From Serendipita indica DSM 11827 (taxonomy: Eukaryota; Basidiomycota; Agaricomycetes; Sebacinales; Serendipitaceae), in assembly GCA_910890315.1 (NCBI GenBank), contig CAJVGD010000002.1, positions 372,001 through 436,000 of the forward strand: 64,000 nt of DNA, written 5' to 3'. The notes below the pieces were generated by a model. It was not told the DNA's origin. It saw only the letters and a list, made by a program, of their open reading frames with translations, and did no database searches. The translations under genes were made by a program, and so were the position numbers. Shown one piece after another: positions 1 to 11,191 of the stretch. Numbering within the stretch: the stretch's first letter is position 1; every line of letters begins with the position of its first letter.

Positions 1-512
1 TCCTAAGAAGACGTTGGAGAGGGAATGAAGCGCGTGTGCCAGACGGCGTGCATCTGCGTTTGCCTCGTCTTTGGACGCGGTCCCTTCTGGTCGTTCTATG
101 AAGTATGATAAGTCACCGGCGCCATGAACAGATGCCCACATACGGATGCTATCATCGAGATTGACGTCCACATCGCTTTGGGCGAGGCTCCAAAGTGCCT
201 CCTGGACGACATCATCGCCTATGACCAGTAAGCTGGGGCTTTGACCAGAAACGGTCGCTTACTATTCTTTTCTTGTCCTAGCTGCTTGTATGCCTCAAGA
301 ATGTTCTCAATATCCTTGACGAGGATACTTCCTTGTTCACTCAATCTACCGACGTCGTTTTGGCCAGCTGATTCAGCGACATTGGACGCTCCTGCCTGAG
401 CACGCCGCAGGAATGTTTGTAAGAAACCCAGGTGTGTACTGATCTGCTTTTGGCTGGGGAGTTTACCGGCGTCGAGCGCAGCAGCGATGGAGGCGACTGT
501 ATCTGGGTTCAT
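1..512 (-). CDS. Helical protein resembling the N-terminal HAM1-like family, 3' end cut by the window edge
   Basis: The reading frame on the minus strand starts at a Met followed by NPDTVASIAAALDAGKLPSQ. It crosses a probable intron that begins with GTAAGC and ends in CATAG near 219-266, and runs off the window. The product is rich in predicted helix: ISTHLGFLQTFL, then LVKDIENILEAYKQLG, then EALWSLAQSD and a segment with ANADARRLAHALHSL. The opening (a short Ser/Ala helix, then LPSQ) and the later segment about an open reading of helices recall basidiomycete proteins with a HAM1-like N-terminal domain, but I cannot confirm this from a fragment. Upstream the same frame is open to about 698 with a splice-like boundary near 540-580, so extra 5' coding or a 5' UTR intron is possible. 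The role is unknown. Confidence 0.45.
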
Positions 513-973
513 GGCTGCTTTCTGTGCGTCGTTTACAATGCAAAAACTATGTCTTTTATACACCTTTGCGGTGAGGTCACTCTTGATGTAAGACGTAGCA
601 GTGTGCTGGATCCAGAGAGCGGCCACCGTGATGTCAGTCTGAGCCGATTGGGAACGTAGCCATGACGGAGGTGAGGTGACTTCTATGCGCTTGGCCAATA
701 ATTTATCGATGGAAGCGTCAGAGAGCCAAACACCGATTCGGGGTGTTCACGAGATGGACCAATAAAGCCTATAAACACCTGTATTTGCACAATTTCACAT
801 ACATCTGCGGATTGGAGATGCAGATAACCTCGTTTGAGGGTAACGGACGGGTCCAAGGTTTGTTGGGCTAACAACTTTGGACCTGACGATCTCCGCCTAA
901 AAACATACCAACCACCCACGCTCCTTCCAAAGAACCTGGAGGTGCTTTGAACTTTGTACAAGTTTTCAAGGAG

Positions 974-1346
974 ATGTCTTTCAACCGTCGGAGAGCACCC
1001 TCGTTGACCTCGGACGATGCAACGTCCTCGGAATCGTACGAAGACGATGGCGTGTCAGATTACACGGAAACTACAGACTCATCCAACGGTGACTTTAGGA
1101 GAGCGTTGGAAAAGAGGAGACGACAGCGCTTGCAGCAGGAGTGGGACGAAAGCATGGAACAGCTCCAGCTCATCTTTGTCGTCGTGCTCATGCCATGGTT
1201 TGGCAAATTCTGGGGCCGAAAATGGGCCCATGCGCGTAAGTCTGAGCGCCTAGGCAGCACTCCGAGATAGAATTCCTGACGATTTTTCTATAGTACACAC
1301 ACGGTACCTGCGAGTAGGCCTTGGGAAACCCTTTTTCTATCTCTAA
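974..1346 (+). CDS. Mim2-like mitochondrial outer-membrane import factor
   Basis: Two exons joined across an intron at about 1237-1293 give a 104-residue protein. The first half is acidic and Ser-rich (residues 10-40), followed by a basic stretch (FRRALEKRRRQRLQQEWDES), one hydrophobic segment (about residues 64-81, LQLIFVVVLMPWFGKFWGRK) and a short basic tail ending RYLRVGLGKPFFYL. This layout (acidic cytosolic N terminus, WDES-EQL, single membrane helix with PW-GK--GRKWA) matches fungal Mim2, which works with Mim1 to insert alpha-helical proteins such as Tom20 and Tom70 into the mitochondrial outer membrane. The assignment is by motif memory, as the family is short and poorly conserved. The gene is divergent from the HAM1-like gene and convergent with the glycolipid transfer protein gene. 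Confidence 0.55.
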
Positions 1347-1466
1347 TGTTCATTTGCATGTGCCTTGGGTGCAGATGAGCACTTGTGTGAAATACTGTTC
1401 TTGTTTGCACTGTATACAGCTTGTTCCGTCCATCCATCCATCATAGAAAGCACCTCCTGGTGTTCC

Positions 1467-2391
1467 TTAGAGACCCTTGCCGTAATCGTGCTCGGCGTAG
1501 AGGGCTTTCATGCGCTTGATGATTACCTCGAGGCCATTCAACCACTTTTCGCCTTGCTCTTGAACCTTTTCTTGCGATGCCGCTTCAGGAAGATCATCTG
1601 ACGGCTTTGCAAGCTTCTTGTAGAATGTTGCGCGAGCAGGACAGGCTGCCATCGCAACCTGGATCGCGGTCAGCCCAAGAATTTGGCATATCAGGAATGT
1701 AAAGACACACCTTGAAGGCACCTCTGGCGAGGAAGTTGTGGAAATTACTGAGCGTTTTTCCGTAGGAGGTGGTGAAGCTTTTGGAGAGTTCCTCATTTGG
1801 ATTCGCGAGCGAACTCTGCAGGCCAACCAAAGTAAACTCAAGACCTCTGTGTGAAACAATAAGTGGACTAGTACCATAGGTAACGGATGAAACCGACCGG
1901 AGCAACCAAAGCAAGCCTTGGGTGGCAGTCTTGTCCGAGCCCTTGGCCTCTGCTGCTAACATACCCTCCAGAGTTGCACTATTCACAGGGTCTGCGGTAA
2001 GGCGGGTCTAATGGGTTCATTGAATGCCCGACCGTTGATCATGAGTGTGCTTTTTCATAGTGATAGGCAGACATACCTGGATTTTGTTAATATTTCCGTT
2101 GATATCCGATTGGACAAGCGAGAATGGGCCAGAACCCAGGAGGTCTACGGAGCAGTCGACCAGAGGGGATCGTCGTCGAATCGCTGGATCAGCAAAGAGA
2201 CGACTGTGGGATGCGATGGCTCACCGAACATCTTGACGAGGCCTCTGCTGGCTTCGAGGAACTCTGCCGTGTTGACGCCGGGCTCGAGCTGGACATCTGC
2301 AAAGGACTGGGCGAGTGGGCAGTCAACCGATTGAGGGTCGGGTCTCGTATACAATAGTCACCTTGGAAAGAGTGTCAAAGTACGTAGTCAT
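1467..2391 (-). CDS. Glycolipid transfer protein (GLTP domain)
   Basis: Six exons with clean GT-AG borders give about 200 residues covering a whole GLTP fold. The start MTTYFDTLSK joins to SFADVQLEPGVNTAEFLEAS and GLVKMFDLLGSGPFSLVQSD. The signature core then follows: INGNINKIQ (the D-x-x-x-N acidic/amide site for the sugar headgroup), ATQGLLWLLRGLEFT with the conserved Trp, HNFLARGAFKVAMAACPARA with the conserved His, and a C-terminal Tyr-containing end. Family members carry glycosphingolipids between membranes in the cytosol. The headgroup residues (Asp, Asn, Trp, His) all appear present, so the protein is probably active. The gene is divergent from DLT1, with 149 bp between start codons. 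Confidence 0.88.
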
Positions 2392-2540
2392 CGTCTCAGA
2401 CCTGGCTGTAGTTGATTGGATACGGTCCAAGTGGCGAAGCGGGTGTAGGCAGGTGGTGATCAACTCTAGACGGCACCTCGTCCCACAATTGCAAGAGCCT
2501 TGCCCAGCAATTTTTATTTATGCTCTGAAGATTGGACAAA
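2392..2540. promoter_or_regulatory. Shared promoter region between GLTP and DLT1
   Basis: Only 149 bases separate the two divergent start codons, so both 5' UTRs and both promoters must lie here or overlap the opposite gene. No clear TATA box is visible apart from the AT-rich ATTTTTATTTATGC at about 2509-2522, just upstream of the DLT1 start. Confidence 0.45.
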
Positions 2541-3599
2541 ATGTTTCAATTTATATCGACAGCAGGCTTTGTGTTCCTGTTCATCACCTGCCTAGCCTTT
2601 ATTCTCCTCACTGCGCTCCCAATCTTTGGCCAATTGGTCTTCATCGACGATGTTAACCTACGAATATGGGATTTTGTCCTATTTGGACTTCCTTATCTTG
2701 TCACGGTACGCTCTCGACCGGACTGGTTAGAGCTCATCTCAATGTTTCGCCATATTCTAGGCATTAGCGGTCTTTGTATGCGGTCTCCAACGCCAGTATA
2801 TGCTTACCTATCGACTGGAACGTGTCCCGCGAGGGTCAATTGTCCTCCAGACAGACGACGCCCCACGCGACGTTGTTGACCTCGTTCGCACAGAGTATCT
2901 ACGCTGCTCGGCGATAGCCTACGAAGCTCTTCCAACTACAGGAAGTCAACCAGGATGGGGCCGGCCGGGAACCATTTACGATGGCATGAATTTTAAGAGG
3001 GCTTTCCTAGATGCCGTGGAGAAAATCGGTCAGCAGAATGAATGAGATTGGGAAATTTTATTGACTCGACGTAGACGCTACCGCACGGGAAATCCTACCT
3101 TCGCTCCCAAGGATGCCGTATCCTTTCCAACTATGTGTGCATCTGAGGCCCTTGCTTGGAATATTACCAGAAGCGGAGAAAGAAGCCAAGGAGATTGATA
3201 AATTTGTGCGACTAGTCGTCTATTCAGAGAACGGGCAAGACGAAGTTGTTGGCGAGCGGTTGCGTCATAGCGAGGCCAAGTCTGCAACCGAAATGACAGA
3301 AGAAGAGTATGAAAGAGCGATGGTTGCCGTCAATGGGTTGCAGGCAATGTGAGTTTGTCTAGCCATTTGGAGCATACTGGCTGACGGGGGTTGTCGGCAG
3401 ACTCGGCAAAGAGAAGCAGTATCTTGAATCTGACTATAGCTCTGTGTCTGACCAACTGTCCGAGTCACGCTCGATGAGCCACCGACGGCGGAGTAGTGTA
3501 TACGGAAGCGAGAGACAGCGACGGATGGACTTTCGATATGAAGTGCAGGAGCCATATGATGATCGACTAGACAGTGGGTTTCGCTTCGGGAGGCTGTAG
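2541..3599 (+). CDS. Dlt1-like membrane protein (defect at low temperature 1)
   Basis: Four exons are read: 2541 to about 2714, a second from about 2762, a third from 3074 and a last one from about 3401 to the stop. Two hydrophobic segments open the protein (FISTAGFVFLFITCLAFIL, residues 3-21, and a second after IWDFVLFGLPYLVTALAVFV). A cytosolic part follows with DLVRTEYLRCSAIAYEALP, the region where fungal Dlt1 proteins keep the pattern R-S-A-x-x-A-Y, and a strongly conserved-looking LRPLLGILPEAEKEA. The tail is Ser/Arg-rich and likely disordered. In yeast, loss of Dlt1 causes cold sensitivity; the biochemical role is unknown. Frames join without interruption. Confidence 0.75.
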
Positions 3600-3880
3600 A
3601 TCCATAATCAATTACCGTAATTGGCAAAAAGGGTCTCAACCCTGGCGGTACGGAGACTGAGCCGGTTTTGGCAGCAAGCCATGTGGCGGGAATTCGCAAA
3701 GAAGTGGGCTTCAGGTGTCACTCTCGACAAGCCACAGAACATGGAATTGGCATTTCTCTGTCCTTGCCCCAGGATGGCCATTGCGTGGATCTCGACGTAA
3801 TAGGGCATTCCGAATCCAAATACCCGGATTGCAAGAAAAAATATGCCTGTGCAACTTGGACCCGTCCTCGTCTGTCTGCA
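3600..3880 (+). other. Intergenic region upstream of the Ppo gene
   Basis: This 281-base gap lies between the DLT1 stop and the first Met of the Ppo frame. It is open in several frames on both strands but shows no recognisable protein. It probably holds the DLT1 terminator and the Ppo promoter, and a 5' non-coding exon of the Ppo gene is possible. Confidence 0.35.
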
Positions 3881-6800
3881 ATGTCGGTGACCCCGCCTTC
3901 ACCAACCCCGACCGTGACCTCGCGCGTCGGAGAGGTCCTCTACGCGACTCTGGTTAGTAATATCCACATTTGCGTTTTCAGACTGCATTCTGAACTCTTC
4001 CTTTGTTATGTAGAACGACTCGTTTGACACTGCCATTCATGCTGTCGACGAGATTTATACCGCAAACGCTACCATGCCCGGCGCCAGAGACGTGGATGAA
4101 GATTACGACAATGGTCCCCAAAGTCCTATTGCAAAGAGCTTGTATGGCGCCAAAAACGAAGTACGCTCCATGTTTTCCCCCTGGTCTGCTCTGACGTTCG
4201 CAGCTCAACAGGTGGCGGGGCAAAAGTCCCCCTCTCCCAAGCTTCGAAATCGTCAGTGGACTCGTCGACGCAGGCCTCAACAAGGGTAGCATAGATGACC
4301 GGAAACTCTTGGTGTGTGCTCTTGCCCTGCTCAGGCCACCTTCTGACCCTCCCTAGCTCGAAGCTGCCCTGTCAACAATGTCTTCGCTCCCCAAAGGTGC
4401 TCTCTCAGATACGCTTAACAGAAAGACGGTCGCCCTTCTCTATCGTGATTTACCTCACCCGCCGCCGACGTTTATAAACAACCAATACGCATGGCGACAA
4501 CCCGATGGTTCGCACAACAATCCGGCGAACCCCGACCTCGGCAAGGCAGGGATGCCCTATGCACGCAACGTGCAGTCCCATACCCCAATGCCCATGAGCG
4601 AGCAGCCCGATCCTGGCCTCATCTTCGATTCGCTCCTCAGGAGGGACCGTTTCAGGCCCCATCCAGCCGGCAACTCTGCCCTTCTTTTCGGTTTCGCGAC
4701 GCTTGTCATTCATACTTGCTTCCGCACCAATCACGGTGACTGGACGATCAACGATACCTCGTCCTACGTCGATCTCTCGCCACTCTACGGCAACTCCCTC
4801 GAGGGTCAGTTGAAGCTTCGTAGACAAGATGGTACCGGAAAGATGTGGAACGACGTCTTCGCCGAGGATAGGCTCCTTTTCCTCCCGCCTATCAGCTGTG
4901 CACTTCTCGTTCTCTTCTGCAGAAACCACAACTATATCGCCCAGAAGCTCCTCGAGATCAATGAGAAGGGTCGTTGGAAGTGCCCGCCACCCGACGATGA
5001 GCAGGCTCGCATGACCCAAGACGACGAAATCTTCAATATTGCCCGTCTCATCAATTGTGGACACTTTGCTGGCATTGTCTTCAGCGACTATCTTGCAGGC
5101 ATTCTCGGGTATGTGTACCTTGTCCTTGTGGATGTTGCTCATTCATATTAGGCTATCCCACGATGCTAATCCCTGGTCCCTGGATCCCTTCTCCGAGATT
5201 CGTAATGAGGACCACACCATTGTCGAGCGGTAGGCCCTTCATTGATTACGTAGATCTGTTACTGATTATTGACCAGTGGTTGCGGTAACGCGAACAGCGT
5301 CGAGTTCAACCTTCTCTATCGCTGGCACGCCACCCTTTCCGAGCCAGACGTCGCTTGGGTTGAGCGCATATTCGCGTCGAGCTTTGCTGGAAAGTCTGCC
5401 GAGGAAATCACCATCCGTGATTTCAACCAGGTAGGTTGGAATCTGACGCGCTTTATAGTTGGCTGAAAGTTGGTGATAGGTCACAGAAAATCTTAGAGAG
5501 GCCTCTAGGAGAGACATCAAGACGTGGACGTTTGCTGGTCTGCACCGCGGGGAAGATGGGAAATTCCACGACTCTGATATTGCCAAAATCCTCATGGATG
5601 CCACCTCCCACCCAGCAGGCGCGTTTGGTGCTCGCCATACACCAGGTATCATGCGCACGATTGAGATCATGACTATCCAAATGGCTCGAAAGTGGGGTGT
5701 ATGCACGCTCAACGAGTTCAGGAAGAGTCTTGGCTTGAAGCGTGGGTGCTAAGTTTTTCTCATTGACGGTTCCGTTGACACCCCTAAGCGTACACTACGT
5801 TCCAGGAGTGGAATCCAGATCCAGCCATCTGGGTGAGTGCAAATTCACTCTTACGAACCGAGGTTGAACATGTTTTAGATGCCCGCTCAGGCTCTCTATG
5901 AGCAAGTGGACAGGCTCGAGCTCTATGTCGGTCTTCAGGCAGAGGATACTAAGAAGCCTGGGCCTGGTGCCGGTTTGTGCCCAGGATACACAATCTCTAG
6001 GGCTATTCTCGCGGGTACGAAAGTCCCTTTGATTATTCTGACGATTCTTTGACGGTCATAACAGATGCCATCGCGTTGACTCGTGGAGATCGATTCTACA
6101 CTTACGATTTCACCCCATCGACCTATACTTCTTGGGGTTACAAGGATTGCCAGCGCGATCCCACGAACCCTGGTGCTGGATCTGTTCTTGGTCCGCTCTT
6201 CCTTCGCACGCTGCCGAACAACTACCGCCCAGACTCCGTCTTCACGTGGTTCCCGATGCTTACCCCCGAAGCTACGCGAAAGAACCTCACCCGCCTTGGC
6301 AAGGCGGACAAGTATACTTTTGAGCGACCCGGAGAATTGAGCATGATCAAATCCGTCGAAGACGTCGGCGCAGTTATGGACTACACTACCGGTCGCGGAT
6401 CAAGGGTTGTCAGGAGCGTGTATGGACCCAAGGCGCGCGAGATCATGGATGGTGGCGGGTAAGGCTACGTCCCAGTTGTGGGAAGAATGAGGCCAACGCT
6501 TTCTCTAGGTACTTTGTACTTTTGGATGACGTCCGAGCAGACATGCACCGTCGCGCAATTCAGCAAGCCATTTTCCACAATGTCGAGCACACTGGTCCGA
6601 TCGCCCGCGCAATCGAGTCCAAGATGCGTGCTCTTATTCACCACAAGAGTTTCGAGCTCGTCAAGGGCAAGACAAAATGCATCGACATTGTCAAGGACGT
6701 TGTCAACCTGGCACCCATTCATTGGATCGCCGACGCCCTCGTGAGCTCCTAGCTGACTCCAGAGCTGAATATGCAACTCATATCGTCGCAGGGTCTTCCT

Positions 6801-8012
6801 CTCAAGACACATGATCACATGAAGGGAACCATCTTCGAGCAGCAAGCTGATCAAATCTTCAAGGATATTTACTCGTACATCTTCCACGAGATTGACCCCT
6901 CGCTCTTGGTCAACTTCCGTGGGATTGTCAAGAAGCATGTCAGCTTTATGATGCGCTACATCGAGCCTCAAGTACAGGATTCGAATGGCGTACGTGGAGC
7001 TTAATGTGTGCTATGCTTCCTTTGTTGACATAAGGCTATAGATCATCCCCAGCGTTGCGGCAATCAAGGTATGGCATGCGAAGTCTTTGGAACATGTAAG
7101 ATTGAACACCCCTTCGTAGGACGCTATCGTTGGCATCTGGGTCGACCGTCGTGGAGACTGCGGTCGCTTCTACGATTCCATGGTAGCCAATGGCTTCTCT
7201 AGGACCGACGTCATGAACGATGTGCTTGCGCTTGCCGTTCTGGCCACAGTCGAACTTTCTCACTGTGAGTCTTTCATTTACAAATATATACAGGTTCATG
7301 ACGGGGTATAGTGCTCGTTCATGTGATCAACTTCTATCTCGAAGAGGAGAACAAGGAATATCGTGATCGCATCACTGCCGCCGCCTTTGGCGACGAGACT
7401 GTCACAGCTGCAGAGCTCGAGGGATATGTGCGCGAAGCGATTCGCTTGGATCCTGTCACTGTTGGCGTCATGCGTGAGTCACTACTTGACTTTTTCGTCA
7501 CCTAGTCTGACGGGGAACCCAGGCGAGATTACGACGGGTACTTTATCTCAGGCCAGTGGGCAACCATTGCAAGCCAACGAGCGCATATTTGTCAGCTTGA
7601 AGAAGGCCATGGTCAACGTGAGTGCAGATGCGAAGTCAAGGGTCGTGCAGCGCTGACTCTAAGCAGGAGGACCTCTACCCTCATCCCAAGTCCGTTGATC
7701 TCCATAGGTCCAAGGAGCAAAAACTTCTGCTGGGTGACGGAACCTCCAAGCTGCTCGGCGAGGATTATATCCTCGACGTCGGTGCTCACGTCCTCAAGGC
7801 CGTCTTCAGTCTCAAGAACCTCCGCCGTGCGCCCGGACCGTCTGGAACACTTCGTCGATATGTCCAAGATCACAATGGTACGAAGCAGTACTTCTATCTC
7901 GACCAAAAGCAAAAGATCAGCCCATGGCCTACGTCCATGTTACTCCAGGTATGCCACTACCTCTCATAGGGAATTGATGTTCTAACACGACAACAGTACG
8001 ACCAAGTTTGAG
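3881..8012 (+). CDS. Psi-factor-producing oxygenase / linoleate dioxygenase (heme peroxidase plus P450-like domain)
   Basis: About 18 exons join to a protein of roughly 1,050 residues. The N-terminal half is an animal-peroxidase-type fatty acid dioxygenase: LGKAGMPYARNVQ, LVIHTCFRTN with the probable distal His, NDTSSYVDLSPLYGNS, and FNLLYRWHA (5308-5331) with the catalytic Tyr and proximal heme His. The C-terminal half is P450-like, with VREAIRLDP supplying the ExxR pair. The heme-binding loop reads GDGTSKLLGED (about 7733-7764): the Cys expected just before LGE is Leu. In Aspergillus, PpoA is a bifunctional 8R-dioxygenase/diol synthase, while PpoC lacks P450 isomerase activity. By analogy this enzyme should make a hydroperoxide from linoleic or oleic acid but not isomerise it. 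Such oxylipins act as developmental signals in fungi. The whole frame is open, so this is not a general pseudogene. Confidence 0.9.
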
Positions 8013-8132
8013 CCTTCTTATCTCGTTTCATAAAAGTCAAAGCCCTGTGTCTGAACATGTAGCGTTGAATGAATGAACAATCATTGTAGAAGAACTCGTA
8101 TATTGTTCAAGAGGCTCCTTTAGTCGATATAA

Positions 8133-9064
8133 TCACTTCTTGTTGCCATTAAACATTTCCTTCGCCTTGTTCTACCAAAGCTGTGAGCGAGTTTCGAATA
8201 AAGAAGGAGAGACCTACAACGGCCCACTGTTCGGCATCCTTGATTCCTTGCTTGACCAAGTTTTGCGTATCACCAGCATACTGCGTTGCTTGGGACGCAT
8301 AGGGATTCTTCTCCGGCTCAGCCTCAGCTGCAGGGAAAGACATTTCCTGTCCAGGCTTCCATTTGTCGCCGCTTCCTGCTACATAGACATCCTCGGTGCC
8401 TTTTGTCGTGTTGCTTGAGCTGGGATTGCCGGCTTGGTAATTGGAGCTCGAATGACCAGATCCGTAGGCATCATGTCCAGAGCCACTGTTGTTTCCCATT
8501 GCTGAATATCCTCCTCCAGAGTGAGTGTTCGAGTTGGATTCTCTCCCATACGAGTCGCCTTGCGTGAAACCTTCACCTCCATAGGCGTCTGATGTATGCC
8601 TCCTATCGTCACCACCACGGTTTCCAAGACCGACATAAGTCTCTCCTTGGCCAACGGATGAGCGTCCGCCGCCCATTCCAGAATAACCTCCCTCATCTCG
8701 ACGGTTATGGCCTCGCTCATCATCATCGCGCCTATTACTGCCGGATCCATATTCATCGTGACGGCCTGAGCCCGCGTGATGAGACTGGTTATAATTGTGT
8801 GCAGGTTGATTGAAGGTTGTAGACTCGTAGTCGTCCTTCCTACCACCGCCGTATTCGTCGCGTCCGTGCTGTCTTCCGCCGGAATACTGCTGAGATTCAC
8901 GACCGTATCCACCCGTCTCGACGTTTCCTTCATCTCGTCTACCTGAACCGTACTCGTTATGGCGGCTGATCGCAATATCAATGACTAGTCATGCTTGCTC
9001 GAGCTGTGAGGACGAACCGACGGTTATCTGAAATATTTTCGTCGTCTCTGTTGTAATAAGACAT
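8133..9064 (-). CDS. Gly/Ser/Tyr/Arg-rich low-complexity protein
   Basis: Three exons: a short first exon (MSYYNRDDENISDNR), a long low-complexity exon and a short last exon that ends QWAVNKAKEMFNGNKK. The body is made of irregular repeats of Gly, Ser, Tyr, Asn, Arg and Asp, such as GYGRESQQYSGGRQHGRDEY and GGGYSAMGNNSGSGHDAYGS, which look intrinsically disordered. The end (TQNLVKQGIKDAEQWAVNKA) is a probable amphipathic helix and the most protein-like part. No domain is recognised. Composition resembles stress or hydrophilin-type proteins and RNA-granule proteins, but this is composition only. The gene is divergent from the first F-box gene, with about 165 bp between starts. Confidence 0.65.
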
Positions 9065-9228
9065 GGTTACTCTGAAACTGCGGTTGGGGATGAGTTCGAG
9101 CCTTTGACGTCAACTCAGCCACCCCAATCTAAGACTAGGTAAAGAATAGTTACTGTAAATGGAAAGAAGTAACAAAGACATTTCGAGTTTATGTGGTCAC
9201 CAGACTTGAACCCTTCCTCAGCAGTGGA

Positions 9229-11053
9229 ATGGCCGCGTCGGGCGCTCTTTCACAACTTCAGGATCTTCCAGAAGCGCTGATATTCGAGATATGCGAACAT
9301 CTGGACATCTTCTCGCTCGTCTCTCTCTCCGAGGTGGATAGATTCTTCTACAAACTCGCCAACGAGAGGCCCTCGTTCTGGATATACACTCTCACACACT
9401 CCGGACTACTTCTTCCTCTGTACTCCTTCCGGTCACTTCCTTCCTTCTCGGCACGGGAGTTGTACATCGCAGCGCATAGAGCCGTCTTGACTGAACGGAA
9501 TCTCTCTTCTCAAAATCCAAAGTTACTTTCTTACCGCTACATTCCCTGGCCATACGACCCCGCACCTGGTGTGTCCCTTGCGGCTGGGGCCTGGGAGATG
9601 CCTGAAGAGGCCGTCCGTATGCACCTGTCGCACTATAACGGTGAATGGATGTTTACAGTGTCGTCAAACAATATCCTGCGCATCCTTCATCTCCGATCGG
9701 GCAAGGTAGGGCTGATGTACGATCAGGATCGGTACGAAGGCGGGATGGACGACGTTTCACGTGTCTCTTGGGCGGTCGAGTTTAGAGAGACAGACCATGC
9801 GTATATGGTCATGAACTGTTATCTGCAAGGGGAGACAGGGTGAATTTATCTGCGTCCAACTCAGATACATCGGTCTAATACCTTTTTTTTTTTGGTTGCA
9901 GGCCAGAACCCTCTGTACGACTCCTGAATGTTCGGTTCTTTCCGGAGACAGCCCTCGCCACCGTGGAGACGATCTCCACGTATAGTACCCCAATCATGAC
10001 GAGCCATCTGGACCTGGCTGGCGGTTACATAGTGGCAACAATACCAAGAACAGACAACGAATATTTGGGAGACGTTCACATGATTCGAATGCGTGATATG
10101 AAACCCATGGTCCTTCCACCTGTGAGTTGCTCTAAACCCCGCTCTCCAGACTTGACCTTTCGTAGTTATATCCTGCATTAAGAATTGCAGCGTTTGAGGA
10201 ATACTTCCTCTCGACGGCCATCAGCCCGACGAATCAAGTTTACGTACAAGTAGTAGGGTATCCTCACTACGTCCAGGAAAAAGAAGAGTCTGAGCCTCTG
10301 TTCTCTCTTCGCTCATATCATATTCCCTACCGTGGTCCGATTTTCGACCGCGGAACTCCTTTTGGATGTCAGACCTGTCACTTTTACACTGGGCAGCAGT
10401 ACAGCCCCATCAAGTTCTGGATACGCCCCGGTCGTAGTGGGTCCTGGCAAGTTTTCACACTCAATCTGGATGTGAAAGGCCTGCGCTCGATGGCTAGTCG
10501 AGTGGCCACGGGTAGGGCAGGCCAAGAGGAGACGCTTACCAAAACATACTGGATCATGCAAGAGGACTCCCGTATCCTTGAAGAAAAAGGGCTGCACCAC
10601 TGGTGTATACCGGCCATGTCTGGCCGGCGATATCTATGGTGGCGAAATGTCCTCAACACATTGCCATCGAGCACTCCTTCCCCTGAAGTTGCTACGAATG
10701 GGGAGATAGAGGCATATGGAGAACATGAGGATACCCCAAATGAGGAAACAGAGGTCGAGATAGAGACGTTTCAACTCTTTACAGCCGTCACCGACCATTT
10801 GGCGACGCCAAACGAGGTATACGCACAATACAAGTCCCAAAACTATGAAGTCGACCTGACAACCGTTGAGAGTGGGGATGAGGACTCTGCAGGGACGAGG
10901 CAGCTAAGAAGTGCACGCAAGTTGGAGATTCCACGAGGGCTATCATGCAGGACGTCGAGTATATACATGTTTCTGATGGAAGAATGGAGCGGGACGGTAC
11001 TGGTCCAGATGTACTCTGGAGATCTGTGGGTACTGCGTTACGGGAAGCGATAG
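9229..11053 (+). CDS. F-box-like protein, first of a tandem pair
   Basis: Three exons give about 560 residues. The N-terminal 45 residues are an F-box (LQDLPEALIFEICEHLDIFS, then a SEVDRFFYKLANERPSFW helix), the part that binds Skp1 in an SCF ubiquitin ligase. The rest shows beta-rich spacing typical of a degenerate propeller: SSNNILRILHLRSGKVGLMY, DLAGGYIVATIPRTDNEY, and a terminal EEWSGTVLVQMYSGDLWVL. An acidic insert (about residues 440-490) interrupts the fold. It shares layout, intron positions and the last 20 residues' pattern with the next gene, so the two arose by tandem duplication. The second intron-like spacer includes a run of T (about 9891-9903). The substrate is unknown. Confidence 0.8.
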
Positions 11054-11191
11054 TTTGATTTCACTGGATGCCTCACTGCAATATACTGATTGCTGATCGA
11101 GACGTGCTGGATGAGTTGGGAACAGCTATATATATGAGCCAGGCGTCTAACGTTGAACCCTCCCATCTCCCGGCGACTCTTTCTTCCATTC

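Noticed and set aside
4450-5142. 230-residue open frame on the minus strand
   Set aside because: It lies entirely inside the dioxygenase exon of the Ppo gene, which is certain from its motifs. The frame is a shadow with skewed codon use and no family resemblance.
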